Part shown: one piece after another, positions 1 to 12,090 of the stretch
Numbering within the stretch: the first letter of the stretch is position 1
How the letters are laid out: each line of letters opens with the position of its first letter
Assembly (NCBI RefSeq): GCF_021347895.1
Contig: NC_067116.1
Location: 39,017,677 to 39,081,676, forward strand
Source: Acanthochromis polyacanthus
Taxonomy: Eukaryota; Chordata; Actinopteri; Pomacentridae
Direction of reading: 5' to 3'
DNA length: 64,000 nucleotides
Program-made: the position numbers and the translations under genes
Notes under the pieces: model-generated
The model's database searches: none
Told to the model about the DNA's origin: nothing
Seen by the model: only the letters and a program-made list of their open reading frames with translations

Positions 1-159
1 ACCGGCTGAGCACAAGCAGGTCGCGGTGTCGTGTCAAATACATTAAGCTTCACCCCTGACGGACATTCTGGAGACTTTGAAGTGGCTGCGCTTATCAGGG
101 AACGGATTCGCTCTGCTCCAATCATCCTGCGTCGACCGCGCGACTGAGCCTTGCGCGTT

Positions 160-176
160 CACGTGGAGCCTATAAA
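160..176 (+). promoter_or_regulatory. Core promoter of the RXFP3-like gene (E-box and TATA box)
   Basis: A palindromic E-box CACGTG at 160-165 is followed by TATAAA at 171-176, in a locally CpG-rich stretch. Transcription would be expected to start about 30 bases downstream, near 200, giving a leader of roughly 160 bases. The leader holds two short upstream ORFs (244-276 and 293-355) unless it is spliced. The motifs are seen; the start site is inferred from TATA spacing. Confidence 0.55.
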
Positions 177-359
177 CGGACGTGGCGCGCAGGGAGCTGC
201 GAGTTGTCTTAGAGCTCTGACAGGAGGATAATCACGGTAGAGGATGGCATCTGCAGCACTGTGGGATATAACCTGACACAGATACGACAGGGATGCTGAA
301 AATACCATCTGCATGTTTTTTGTCTTTCTCTCTTCTGCCCAACTTTACAATCTGAGCTG

Positions 360-1589
360 ATGTGTGAGAAAGAGAGTCCTGTCATGAATGAAACTGGAGT
401 TCAAACACTGGCTCCAGAGCCATGTGAGCAGCAGATACTACAGGAGGATACCAGTGGAAACTGCAGCGGAAACTCCACCGGCAACCTGTCGCTGCACTGC
501 TGGCTGCAGCTCCTCACCAGGGAGTCTATCATGGAATTTCAAGGAGATGGCTCCAGTGTGGTGGTGCGTGTCATGATAGCATGTGTGTACTCTATAGTCT
601 GTGCACTGGGGCTGGTAGGAAACTCATTGGCTCTGTATCTGCTGCACTCACGCTACAGGCAGAAGCAGTCGTCCATTAACTGCTTTGTGATGGGACTGGC
701 TATCACTGATCTACAGTTTGTGTTGACTTTACCTTTCTGGGCAGTGGACACGGCTCTGGACTTCCGCTGGCCGTTTGGCCGAGTGATGTGCAAAATCGTC
801 AGCTCTGTCACAACCATGAACATGTACGCCAGTGTATTCTTCCTCACAGCTATGAGTGTGGCACGTTACTACTCTATCTCCTCTGCGATGAAGATGCACA
901 GCCGGCGGGCAGCAGCCGCCAGGGCCAAGTGGACGAGCCTGTGCATCTGGGCAGTGTCTCTGCTGGCCACTTTGCCTCATGCCATCTACTCCACCAGCGC
1001 CCAGGTGTCAGATGAGGAGCTCTGTCTGGTGAGGTTCCCAGATTCGGGCAGCTGGGATCCCCAGCTTCTGCTTGGTCTCTACCAACTGCAAAAGGTCCTG
1101 CTGGGCTTCCTCATTCCTCTGATAATAATCACTGTCTGCTACCTGCTGCTGCTTCGCCTTATCCTGAGTCGACGCATCGCAGGTATAGCAGGTCCAGCAG
1201 GTCCAGAAGTGAAGCAAGGCCGGCAGAAACGACGCTCTAAAGTCACCAAATCAATTGCAATTGTTGTTCTGTCCTTCTTTCTGTGCTGGCTTCCCAATCA
1301 GGCCCTGACGCTGTGGGGAGTACTCATAAAGTTTGACCTCGTGCCCTTCAGCAAGGCTTTCTACAACGTGCAGGCCTATGCCTTCCCCCTGACAGTGTGC
1401 TTGGCACACACCAACAGCTGCCTCAACCCTGTGCTCTACTGCCTGATTCGCCGGGAATTTCGTGCAGGCCTCAAGGAACTTCTCCTCTACGCCACTCCGT
1501 CCTTCAGGAGTTTGACCCATCTGCTACGTCGCAAGGCCAAAGTGGCCGAGGCACCACCTGTTCTGGTTTTGGTCCAAATGGACGTCTGA
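360..1589 (+). CDS. rxfp3: Relaxin-3 receptor-like class A GPCR (RXFP3 family)
   Basis: A single coding exon of 409 aa encodes a seven-transmembrane peptide receptor for relaxin-3/INSL5-type hormones at the plasma membrane. The family usually couples to Gi/o. The N-terminus has four N-glycosylation sequons (N10, N34, N38, N42). TM1 contains GxxGN (N88) and TM2 contains the conserved Asp (D117). C144 and C222 would form the ECL1-ECL2 disulfide. ECL2 has the family-typical ELCLVRFPD (220-228). TM6 has FFLCWLPNQ (306-314) and TM7 ends NPVLY (356-360). KVTKS before TM6 and the RREFR helix-8 segment also match RXFP3. The E/DRY position reads ARY (168-170), where human RXFP3 has TRY. The start at 360 is the first in-frame ATG; a second at 384 (M9) would keep all sequons. 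Teleosts carry several rxfp3 paralogues, and I cannot say which one this is. The intronless coding region fits the family. Confidence 0.88.
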   Translation: MCEKESPVMNETGVQTLAPEPCEQQILQEDTSGNCSGNSTGNLSLHCWLQLLTRESIMEFQGDGSSVVVRVMIACVYSIVCALGLVGNSLALYLLHSRYRQKQSSINCFVMGLAITDLQFVLTLPFWAVDTALDFRWPFGRVMCKIVSSVTTMNMYASVFFLTAMSVARYYSISSAMKMHSRRAAAARAKWTSLCIWAVSLLATLPHAIYSTSAQVSDEELCLVRFPDSGSWDPQLLLGLYQLQKVLLGFLIPLIIITVCYLLLLRLILSRRIAGIAGPAGPEVKQGRQKRRSKVTKSIAIVVLSFFLCWLPNQALTLWGVLIKFDLVPFSKAFYNVQAYAFPLTVCLAHTNSCLNPVLYCLIRREFRAGLKELLLYATPSFRSLTHLLRRKAKVAEAPPVLVLVQMDV

Positions 1590-2741
1590 GTGGGATGACA
1601 AAGGAGTAAATGACTAACTCATAGAGCAGACTACTCTATGGTACTGTTTATCTGAGTTGTTTACTGTGAGGGTGCATTTATTTCAACCCTGTCAACACAG
1701 GAAGTTCCATTTCTTTCTGGCTTTTGAAAACAACATAATAGTAACAGTTGGCACAGTGGGATGTGCCCCTGCTGTGTTCTTCAAGATTTGCTCTGTCGCA
1801 GATCTGTTCATTGTTGCAGTGGTTGTCTGTTTTGCTCTGTGGTTATTGGTCATGAACTTGTGTAGATCTTAATCACAGATCAGACTTAAATAGTTGCATC
1901 ACTCAGACACAGTATGTCTAATGAGGAGGGTTTTGGTGCAATGTGTACATTCTTTCATACTGTAAGATATAAATGGGGAAAATTAAATTCAAATTTATAA
2001 ACATAGGCCACTAAAAGACAACAGAAGAGTAACCGAAAAGTCTGTGGGCACATAGTGGAAAGCCTTAAAAAATGGAGAAAAGGTGTCTGTGCTGTTTGTT
2101 TTTCTGGGTTGTAAAGAATCGTTGTTTGGTGCATCGTCTTGGGGGAACAGTTTCTCCCTGAATTGTGAAAGTACAGAAGACAAGTAGAAGGTAAACCAGT
2201 GTATCAAAGGCTTCAGTGTAATGAGTGTAAAATAAGTGCTATGATTGTGGAAACCTTTAAGGATACTGATCTGGGGGGAGATTCATGTTAGATTTTTACC
2301 CTCATGCAACAAATCCTACACTACTCAGACGTGAGCTCAGACTGTTGTATGCTCACTATTTCTCCCTTTTATTGCTTTCACTCGCCGTATACAGCTGCAC
2401 ACACACACTCGTAGCTGCAGATATGACAGCCTGGACAACATGATGAATAATTTAGAGTTCCCATATAATTTGCACCACATTCAAACCAGGCCATTCATTC
2501 ATAAAAATAAGGCATTTCTCAATGGACGGACCATCCATGGCAGCACCAGCATCTCCCTCACTCTGTCAGTCACTCTGCAGGAGCGCATAACTACGTAACA
2601 TGTAAAGATGTGATCCTCTGTGAATATGTTGTCACTCTTGTGTCTGTGACTGTGACCATAATCATGATATTTTCTCGAAAGATTTGATGTATTAATGGAC
2701 AATTATATTGACTGACTCGCTGTAAATGAAATGAACTTGAG

Positions 2742-2747
2742 AATAAA
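2742..2747 (+). terminator. Candidate polyadenylation signal for the rxfp3-like gene
   Basis: This is the first canonical AATAAA after the stop codon at 1589, about 1.15 kb downstream. A second copy lies at 2856-2861. An ATTAAA-type variant nearer the stop could be used instead. Assignment is by position only. Confidence 0.3.
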
Positions 2748-5214
2748 AGAAATCTCAGCTTCAACTATGTGGGATAATTGGGCCAATCCATTTTAGAATT
2801 CAGATCACATACATGGGGAGATAAATTAGGCAGTAAAGGCGCAGAGAATCTGAAAAATAAAATGGCGCTAATGTTGATGTAAAACAATCCTATGCAGGCG
2901 GGAAGGCATCAGTCAGCAGAGACCCACTTCTCTGTTCTTTTATTAATGAGATTTAATGTTTTCATTCAGTGTTTGCGCAGCAGCTCTTCAGTCGCTAACA
3001 ACATCGGCACCATGCTGCAGAAATAATCAGTAAACAAAGGTGCTGACAGAAGTGCTGTTAACTGGAATTGCTATCAGATAAAGGAGAAGCCTTTCCTAAT
3101 CCGATCTGATGAGCTGGGATAAAATCCGATTTTCACTCTTCAGCAAAGCTCTTCTGACAAGATGTACAGTAAAGCCGACTCCAAATATTTTAACATCAAT
3201 ACTAAATAAAATATTACGCTGTGGATTTGAATTGTTCTCTTGCCTTTCACATGTTTTTGTGCATCATAAAGGTTATGTTTAGTATTAAATGTTATATTGG
3301 AGTGTGATAAAATCCTGGAAACGAAAGCTTGATTGATGAGATCTGACCCAGACAGCCAGGGCCCCAGAAGGCCCCACTTAATTTATGGTAATGTGATTTA
3401 ATGCTACTTTGTGTGGGCATACTGCCAGTTCATTAAAATATAAGGGCATTAGTGGTTCTGCTTTATGACCTCATCTCCATGTTCAAACTTACACGTTAAA
3501 ACCTACATTAGAACCTTTTGTTCTTATTTCAATTTACATTGTTCTGACATGGCACATTTTCCTGAATTCATTTTTGTTGAGGTCACTGTCAACTGGGTGA
3601 CACACATCAAACCTCGAGTCAGATAATATTCCAACCAGTGTTGTGTTGGTTTCCGGGGCTCTGGGCAAAATATCAGTATTTGTATTCTGCTGTGTTTGAA
3701 AGCAACCTGGCAAATACACAATGCACCAAGAGGGATAGAAGGGGGCTCAACAGAGGCCCCGGTTCATTTTTTGCTCCATAGCTCTCAGTAGGTTAACCTT
3801 GGCACGATGGGAACAGAATAATTTTCAGCAAAAACAGAGTCAGTGGCTTGTGGAACCTTGAGTCAGCACATTCAGTCAGGAAAGACCTCGAAAAAGTCCA
3901 ACTTTATTGAATGTTTAATGTAATAGTGCAGTTCAACCTAAATCTTACAGGCTGTCATACATGCAGCACTGAAGCCAAGTTAAGATGCTAGAAAGCTGGA
4001 AAAAAAGATAAATTATCTGTGCTTACTAGGAATTCTGATAACAGAGCTTTTCTTGAACAGTGTTGTTTGAGCTATAGTATAGCATAAAAGAGCACATTCA
4101 GACGACGTTGTGTCAGACCCATTCCTCTGTCCTGACATGAGAACATTTTAAAATCTGTATGCTTCACAACATTTGTCCTGAAAAGCTACTCATATCAAAA
4201 CCAGGGGCTTATCTTTGTACATTTGGTCCACTGTTTTCTGGAAATTCACTTTTGTAATTGCCCACACCAGCATGACGGAGATTTGTACTATTAGCATGTG
4301 TATCCTGTAAAGCCTGCCTGGCAGTCCATGGAGAATGGTTTGAGGGTTAGCCTCATTAAAACCAGCAATCCTTCTGGCCAGCAGCCAAATGACCAATAAT
4401 GAAAACCAAATATGCAACGTTCAGGAAATGATAATGAACGAGTGGCATGTAGATGAAAAACTCTGGCATTTATGTATTATTTTTAAAAGATCTTTAATCC
4501 CCAGACAGTAGCTGGAGGCAGAAAGTGGAGTAAGTTTGGGCTGCTTTTGAGTGCATCTGACCTATATTTTGCCAGGCCTCATTATTTTTGTTTTGTGTGG
4601 GCAGCCACGTACACAAAGACAATTTTCACTCAGCAACTCAGCTTGGCAATAAAATAAAGGTTTGCTGGATTTATATTAGTTTAATAAACCTGGGTAGCAT
4701 GTTCTGTATATAGACAGACTTAGATGATGGATGTATCACTGGACCTGTAACAAGCCAGAGGTAATTCAGAGATGGCATTGCATTCTGAGTAAATAAATGT
4801 TCAAATCAACACCAAACAGGAAATGAAACAACTTCTAACCCTTTCTAAGAATGAAAGGATAAAGATGTCTGTGTAGCAGGTCATAGAGGACTAGCTGACT
4901 CATAGACTTTGAGCTCTTATTTTTTATCGCTGCTGAGGTCATCTTTTATATTACATAATGCTTAGAACTGAGGGATTTTCTTGCTGAAAAATCACTCACA
5001 TCTGAGTTCAAAGCATATTTAAAAAGGTCATACAGTATTCCAAAGTATTTTTTTTCTGCCGTCTTTCATCTCTTTCTCACTCGCTTACAAGGCGAAGTAC
5101 TACCTTGAACACATAAAGTGAAGTTCTACACCAGCGGTTTATTGAGTTTGAACAGGAAGCTAATAAACCTATCATCATGCCATTCATGTCATGCTGTTTG
5201 ATCAATACCCATCT

Positions 5215-5395
5215 ACGTTCCCCCTCAGGACCGGAAGTAGTAGTAGAAGGTTGCTGACCTTTCGCTGAGGCCTAATGATCGCCGAACAACACCTACATCT
5301 TTAGAATATTTAATTGTCCCTCATTAGCGGTAAACAAGCACAGTCGACAGAGCCAGAGCGACTTTTTCCACCATGGATAGGAGATGTTAGATAAA
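5215..5395 (+). other. Possible isolated promoter and first exon, weak
   Basis: A small GC-richer island in AT-rich DNA contains an ETS-type site (CCGGAAGT at about 5231-5238), several CpGs, and a good-context ATG (ccaccATGG near 5373) that opens only a few codons. A GGTGAGA donor-like sequence follows near 5396. This could be the first exon of a non-coding RNA or an old repeat. No partner exon was identified. Confidence 0.15.
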
Positions 5396-7239
5396 GGTGA
5401 GACGCATAGTGTGTTAATGCCACATAATCTACATCAAAAGCTCCTGAGGTGAAAGAAACCCTATACAGCTAAATCGATTACCTACCATCAATACGTGTAA
5501 AGCAACAAACTGGGCTGCTCCTGAAGAGAGCCGCGGTGTCACTTATGCAGGAGATAAAGTCCTCATTTGTTCACAGTAAGAAAGTAGAGCACAAGGAGGA
5601 TGCTGAAAAACCCTGACAGCAAATGGGGATTACACCCACCTTTAACTCTCTGAATCCCAAAACCTGCTGAGGAGTTTGAAAGGCATGCTGTCTTTTCACA
5701 CTGACCAGCATGGCATCATCTGTCACAGATACAAACTGCAAAAACAGAAAGAATCCATTTGATTTTCATTTTTTTGATGGTCGTCATGAGATGCAGTTCC
5801 ATCAGGAACAAACACCAAATTAAGGCAAATTAAGGCATAAAATCATTACATTTCATCAAAATCTATTTATCCAACATGTCTCATTTAAAATTTTGTTACA
5901 AATTTACCATTTGCTCTAACCAGATTTAATAAAAAACTAAACAAAAACTGCACTCCTTGATGCAACTGAGAAGCTTTAGTCAATTAAGAAAAAAAATAGC
6001 AAAACTCAAAATTGACCAAATTTACCAATACTCAGCTGAAGTGCAGGTAGTGTTAGTAATAAGTGGTAGTATTTAGTATAAAAAAGTGTCGAAAAACAAT
6101 CTTTTTTCTCAAAATTGGTAACGCCTGTGGATACTTGTTAAAATGTTGTACATGTGGGACTCAGAGTTTTTTCAGTTTTCATGAACTGCATGAGCCAGGA
6201 ACTTCGACTTTGGCTTTAAGTGTTTCTTTTTCATGATGTATGGTATTATGTCTGTTTTATGTTCAACAAAGGACAATCTGAGTTCCCCCTGCTCCTAGCC
6301 ATGACTGTTCTGTTTCCGTAATGGTGCAGGACTTTATATTGCAGCAGAAATTGAGCCCAAAGTGAGGAAAAATTGGACAGAGACATAAAATGGCCCCAGA
6401 AACTGGTTGAAGTTCTGAGAATTAATCAAAGTCAGTGTGTGCGTGGACAAACCTTTATTACACCCCTTCCTATTTCTCTTTCTTTGATCCTTTCCTTTTT
6501 CTTTGTCTCTCATTTTTAATAAACTTTTCTTATCTACTAATTCAAAGTGATAGCCCGTTTGTATGTTAATCACTCATTTAGGGTAATTTATTTCTGAAAG
6601 AGCTCTAAAATGAGAATTGCACCCCTAATAAATGCATGTTCTCACCTTCCTATCACATGCCAGCCAGGAAATCATTTCCTGCAGGTCATAACTAATCAGT
6701 CACTCAAAGCTGCAACTTATTCTTTGTGGAAGCCGCTTTCATTTCCTAAATATATATTTCCCACATTTGGGATTTCAGACACATCTCTATTCAGTCGACT
6801 AATCTATGAGTGGCCCCATTTCTTCTGGTCATATCCACTTGCACAGTCACAGCCATACCATCAAGTCCATCACTGGATTCAATTTATTGCCCCAAAGCAA
6901 CAGAATGTGCTTACCTCTCTGGCTATTAAGAGGTCTCATGAGTGCTAAGCGATAACACAGAGTTAATATTCTTTTTTGACTCTCCTCCCAGTTTGCTGCT
7001 ATGCTAGAATAGCTCCACTTATACATTTCTCAATTCTCAGTCTGCCAGCTTTTCTGCCAAAGGGGCTCTTTGCCCAGTGTGTGCATTGCCTGGCTGGGAT
7101 TTAAACAAACAAGGACAATTAAACCATTTTCATTTGGCAAACTTTGATTACTCATTTTGCTGCTGCTGCCCCCACAGAGAGTTTGGGATTGAAGAATATC
7201 CTTTGGAGAATGAGTGCAAATAGACTCCTGTTTGAACAG

Positions 7240-8385
7240 TCATGTATAAAAGTAAGTAAATGGAAATTGATGACTTGTTGACATATTTGGACACACAAAC
7301 GTTTGATCTTCTTTGAAACAGTGTCTAGAGATAAAAGAGGTGTACTTGAACACAGCCGTGTGGAAAATTAACTTTTGAAATGATTTATTTAACAAAAATA
7401 TGATTTCTTCAATGAAAAAAAGGGCCTCAGAAGTTAGTATTGCCCTTCGGCAGAAATAACTTGCAAACCAGTGTCTGACATCAGCTTGCTGAAATTTTGG
7501 ACCACTCATACAACAAAATACCCTCAACTGCAAGATGTTTAAGGGTTTTCTTGCTTGTAATTGAACCTTTGAAGAATAGAACATAAAAAGCAGCCTTTGA
7601 TCTCCTTAAAACATGTTTATTTTCATTGGTGGAATAATTCCATCTTTGTCTGAAGCACATAATTCCAAGATGCCTCTTATATGTTCCCTGGCATATAGTT
7701 TTGCTATAAGATTGTTTTGTTTTCTTTTGTTTTTGACAGAAAAAGCTTCCTCCTGGCATGCCTCGGGTCATATTTGTGGAATCTCTTTCTGATTGTATGC
7801 ATGTGCCTCAGCATCAACAGGTGCTAGAGTTACCTGGAGATCCTGCGAAGAAACTTTGAGGATCTTGGAGACTTTGTTTTTGCATCAAACAAACTGTTCT
7901 TGGGGAAGTTGACATTTATTTCAGATAGATACGTCTTCCTAGACTTACAGGAATTCAAAGCTCGTCTGTGATATGTACATTTATGAGACTGACCAGCATA
8001 AAAATTCAATTCAGCGTGTCATATTTTGAGTACATTATATTTATTAATAGACGGGGTTTCAAAAAAGGAGACTTGCCTGTCCAAATATATTTTAAAAAAG
8101 CCAACAACTTCCACTTGCTTTTTCACATGACTGTATCTTATCAGTGGAATTCCAAAATGATATCTCTCCGTAAATTTTGCTCTTTTCTCTTGACTTGTCT
8201 AACTCTCTGCTTGTTTGAGTCACTCAAACGTCTTGGTAGCTTTTCACCGCTACATGATGCTCATATACTGCAGGCATCATGGAGAGATAAGATTCAAAAA
8301 ATCCTGATGTCTTTCATTGCCCCCCAGGGGAAACAAGTCAGTGTCAAGCAACTGCTCTTTGAACCTGAAATCCCAGCAGATTAAC
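7240..8385. repeat. Possible degraded interspersed repeat
   Basis: The block looks like an old DNA-transposon-derived repeat in texture: a phrase near 7290 resembling the 'TTTGGACACAC' found in teleost Tc1-type elements, broken ORFs on both strands, and no splice structure. No terminal inverted repeats or target-site duplication could be delimited. The apparent 138-codon ORF at 7968-8384 has no recognisable domain and is not called a gene. Confidence 0.22.
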
Positions 8386-10054
8386 GAGGGAGGGTTGAGT
8401 CATAGTGTCACTCAGTGAGCATCCTGAAAATAGATCACAAAATGTTCCAGGTAAGGCGGAGGTTACGTTCATCGGAAAGTCTTAGGTTCAACCTCAATAT
8501 GTAAGTAGAAAAGATGTTCTCAGTGATGCTTTTTTTTAGTGGTATAACATGTGCATGTGTTTAAAGTGGAAAACAAGAAGTCTGTCTTTATTTTCTTGTC
8601 AAGTCTTTTGCCATAGACGTAAAATAATGGTGCAAAGGTTCATTTAGGGCAAAATGCAGAGTAAACTTTAGAATGGAGTTATGCCTTCGAAAAAGATCAA
8701 GAGTTTAAAACCATGCAAGTGTCTTTGTGGGGCTTTTTAGCAGCTGGAAACTTTGCTTTGATCATCACCCTCATAGAGCGTCATTGCAAACTAAAATTTG
8801 CTTATTAAACAGAAAATACAGATGTAGCTGCAACCATTGTCATTAATTTTGCAGTAGTTTTTATTTGATGATGGGATAGTTGAAAGAGAATATCCAAAGT
8901 TACTGTAATTTATCCCGTAGGGGACATAAATGTGTGCACTGAGTGTTTTGACACTTTTTTGCATTTCAATTATAACCACAAATGTCAAGTTCATGTTGAC
9001 TCCAAGAGGCGGGGAAGTCTGGGAAAGAAAAAGGTCATTAGAATTCATCTTCAGGATACCGTGAAGGCCTGTGCAAAATTCCATGGCACTCCCATCTAAT
9101 AGATGTCAAGACATTTCACTATAAATATAAATGTCAACACGCTGGTGGTGCTGGGGTGAAAGAGGATCACAGGGGATGTCATGCATCCAGAAATGTCTGT
9201 ACTGTGAGATAGTCTCAATCAAAGTGACGGACCGGATGACTGACAGACCGACGTTTCCATCCCAGCAGACATAGGCTGAAGCCTTTTGAATTTAGCACAC
9301 ATGTTCAGTCACAAAATTCTACACACCTGCATTGGTTTCACAAAAGAAATTACCAGCAATACCTCTAGTGACTCATTCAAAACTCTGTCACCGCAATGCT
9401 GACAAACACCAAGAAGAAAGAACACATTAGTCCTTTTCCTGGATCCCTGCACTGGTTTCTGTTGGAAAGTAGAATTGGATTTACAGGCCTAACTTCTTGT
9501 TGAGAAATCTCTGAATGTTCTGGGACCAACACATATCAGAAAATATGTTCGGTCTTTCAAAACTACAGGGACTTTTCACAATTTCAGTTAGTGGTGGCCA
9601 GAGTTCAGACTAGACACGGTGAAATGGCGTTGGGTCATTATTGTGCCCACAGCTGGAACCAGCTCTTCTTGGGACTTAAATTTTCCCCACAGCTGAAGAC
9701 AGTTCATTTAAGTTTTATCATAAAGCCTAAAACTGCCAGTACTTTTCTTAAAGTTGAGATAATTTTTGTTCACTTAGTTTAAATTCCTTTTTTTTTTTTT
9801 TTTTTGGATATTTCTACATATTGTTTTATGTTATTATTAGAATATATTAATTTTTTTCTCTGCTTTTACGATATTATTTTGTTTCTTTTTTTCCCACCGT
9901 TTCATTCAATCAGTTAATTAGTCTATATTATTTCTGTGCACTTTATAGAATTTGTCACAGAAAGGATTCTGTAGAGTGAACAAACTGTAACCCTTGATAT
10001 TTTTGTGTTTGCCTCTAATTTTGATTTAATATAATGCGATTATTCTTACTATTT

Positions 10055-10161
10055 TTACTATTATTATTATTTTTAGTAGTTGTAGTAGTAGTAGTAGTAG
10101 TAGCAGTAGTATTCGTATTATCATAATCATCAACATCATCATCAACAACAACAACAACAAC
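10055..10161. repeat. Compound trinucleotide microsatellite
   Basis: Runs of ATT, AGT, ATC and AAC units follow one another over about 105 bases. A similar ATT/AGT/GTT mixture occurs at 48480-48560, also close to a LINE tail. Confidence 0.8.
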
Positions 10162-10387
10162 TTTGTTTAAATAGCTTTCTTTATTTAAAAAAAAAAAAAG
10201 AACGAGAAATACCAGGGAGGCAAAAGTGTCGAAATAGAGTTAAACATAATAAAAGCTTTCCAAAGTGAGACAATACAGCAACAAAATGTCACATCCAAGT
10301 AAGGAAAAGAATGAAATATAGTTGCTGGTTTTGCTTTTTCTTCTGATGCTTTGTAGCTTTGTAGTGTAGGAATTTAGCTATCCAGGC

Positions 10388-10429
10388 TTTCCCTCTAATT
10401 GGTCATGAAAATGTCTAATTAGAGGGAAA
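10388..10429. repeat. Perfect short inverted repeat (hairpin) with TAATT cores
   Basis: TTTCCCTCTAATT at 10388-10400 is exactly complementary to AATTAGAGGGAAA at 10417-10429, with a 16-base loop. Both arms carry a homeodomain-type TAATT/AATTA core. It may be a palindromic binding site, a small hairpin, or a repeat fragment. There is no miRNA-like long imperfect stem around it. Confidence 0.6.
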
Positions 10430-11329
10430 TGACAGGTGGAGAAGAGCCTTTAGTCCCCTGTCTAGTGGCTAAATCTGTTTAAACATTAAGGATACCTCTA
10501 TGATACAAACTTGCATCTACAGTTTTTGGTTTATCTCATTTAATTACTTGAGTTTTATTCTATTGAATTTGTATGTTTTTCCCTTACATGGCTTTCTTTG
10601 CCTTTCTCTGTAAACTACTTCTATAATGAGGTGTTGTATAAATAAACTTGCCTGCCTGCTTGCTCGGTGAACTCGGTCACATTAGCTACTGCAATTTCTG
10701 ACCTTTCCCTGCGGATGATGATTTCGAGAAACAATAGAATCTCTAAATAACCAGCCAGCGACTCCGACTTTATCTGTTCTCTGCTGCCATGTAATGAAAC
10801 AGAGGTCAGTGCACAAAAAATAGGTTTAGATGCACCAAACCAAAGCAGGACAGATACTGTCACCCATGTCTGGGTTCATTATTATCACACACACCAGGCG
10901 AAGCTGTGGAGGGAGGAGGAGTGACTTCACATCAGTCTGATCCTGCAGCAGGGATGGTTGTCAGGCATGAAAAACACATTCTGACATCTTGTCATTTTGT
11001 CACCTTGTTGTTGAAAAAATACCTAATAGATGTTGAACATGATTATGTTAAAGAAGATAATTAGTTACTGTATATATTTACATTCACATTAGCAGCATAG
11101 CTTCAGCACTATTTGATGGTGTTCATGGAATTTGTACAGGAATCCATGGCTGTCAGAGGGTTAATTCCACTGATTTTAATGGAATCTGGGTTTTCCTCTT
11201 GAACCATCATGAGGCTGACAGTTGTGGATTTGAGCAACTTGTCTGGACAAGCATACAGTGAGAGGAGTTATTTTGGAGGCATAACAATCACATTAATTCT
11301 TCCCATTCAAAATATTTCATTTTACACTT

Positions 11330-12090
11330 TGATTGCAATTGGTATCATCACATGGTTCCAATGTCTTGAGTTAGCCTTTTAAAAATGGATCCCCGTTATA
11401 CTGTAGGAAAAAAAAAAACATAAAAAGAATAAAATCTAACAGCAAGGGTGCATGAAAAAATGCTTTACTTTCTGCATACATGCCAAGCTCATTTTTTTTG
11501 TCCCTATGAATAAATTATTGATATATAATTTGGAAAAAAACAGAAACTTTATGATAGTATAATATATAAAATGAATATATTATTTTTGTTTTGCAGTCAG
11601 TATGATTGCATGGTTCAAATGTCTTGAGTTAACCTTTCCAAAAAGACCTCAGTTATGCTGTTTTTTTTTTAATCCTGTATAAAAAAAACAAACAAACGGA
11701 AAAAAAACTTGAAAATCTAGCTGCAAGACTGCTGGAAAAAACATGTCAAATGGAGAAATACTGTAATGTTTAAAATCTGTAAATATGTTGAAAGTAGAAG
11801 CAAATATCTTTTTAAAATGTTTTTTGTCAATCTGAATACAGAAAAACAGTGCACTGTTGGGAACACATGTTGTTAAAAAAACACTGTACTATCTGTAAAA
11901 TTCCACATTTTTTTATGTGAATATTATTTACAGTTTTGACCTGTTTTTTCAACTCAACATATAAATTAATACATTATGTGATTTGGCTGAATATTATCTG
12001 TGATTTTTTTTAATGAAAAAAATCTGTAAAAGCAACAGTAATTTGTCCAAAAATGTACAGCTAAAAACTGTTAAAAGAAAAATTCCAGTG
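11330..12090. repeat. AT-rich interspersed repeat with an internal diverged duplication
   Basis: A segment containing 'aatgtcttgagttagcc' at about 11361-11377 recurs with changes about 260 bases later, at 11619-11635 ('aatgtcttgagttaacc'). Each copy is followed by A- and T-rich runs. Further motifs such as 'cagtgcactgtt' and 'ctgtaaaa' repeat loosely to about 12090. No ORF or clean termini were found, and the class is unknown. Confidence 0.45.

Larger units (their letters stand above)
1590..7230. other. Gene-free spacer downstream of the rxfp3-like gene
   Basis: Only short, unrelated-looking ORFs occur here. The first AATAAA downstream of the receptor stop is at 2742-2747, with another at 2856-2861, so the 3' UTR could be about 1.1 kb. 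The stretch 2880-3250 has balanced composition and several homeodomain-type sites, such as TAATCC near 3098 and GGGATA near 3116. It reads like conserved non-coding DNA, but this is only an impression. No tRNA or spliced gene was recognised. Confidence 0.5.
9480..10640 (+). mobile_element. L2/Rex1-type LINE 3' remnant with embedded simple repeat
   Basis: The short frame at 9591-9782 contains RVQTRHGEMALGHY...WNQLFLGLKF, which resembles the end of the reverse-transcriptase ORF in teleost L2/Rex1-type LINEs. The same phrase recurs at about 17.3 kb. The downstream AT-rich tail ends near 10620-10645 in 'gttgtataaataaacttgcc', a tail typical of these elements. An 18-base poly-T run (9788-9805) and a compound trinucleotide array (about 10055-10161: TAT, AGT, ATC, then AAC units) lie inside. 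The remnant is heavily decayed and non-functional. Confidence 0.5.

Noticed and set aside
7968..8384. 138-codon ORF as a gene
   Set aside because: No recognisable domain, no promoter or splice context, and it lies in probable repeat-derived DNA.
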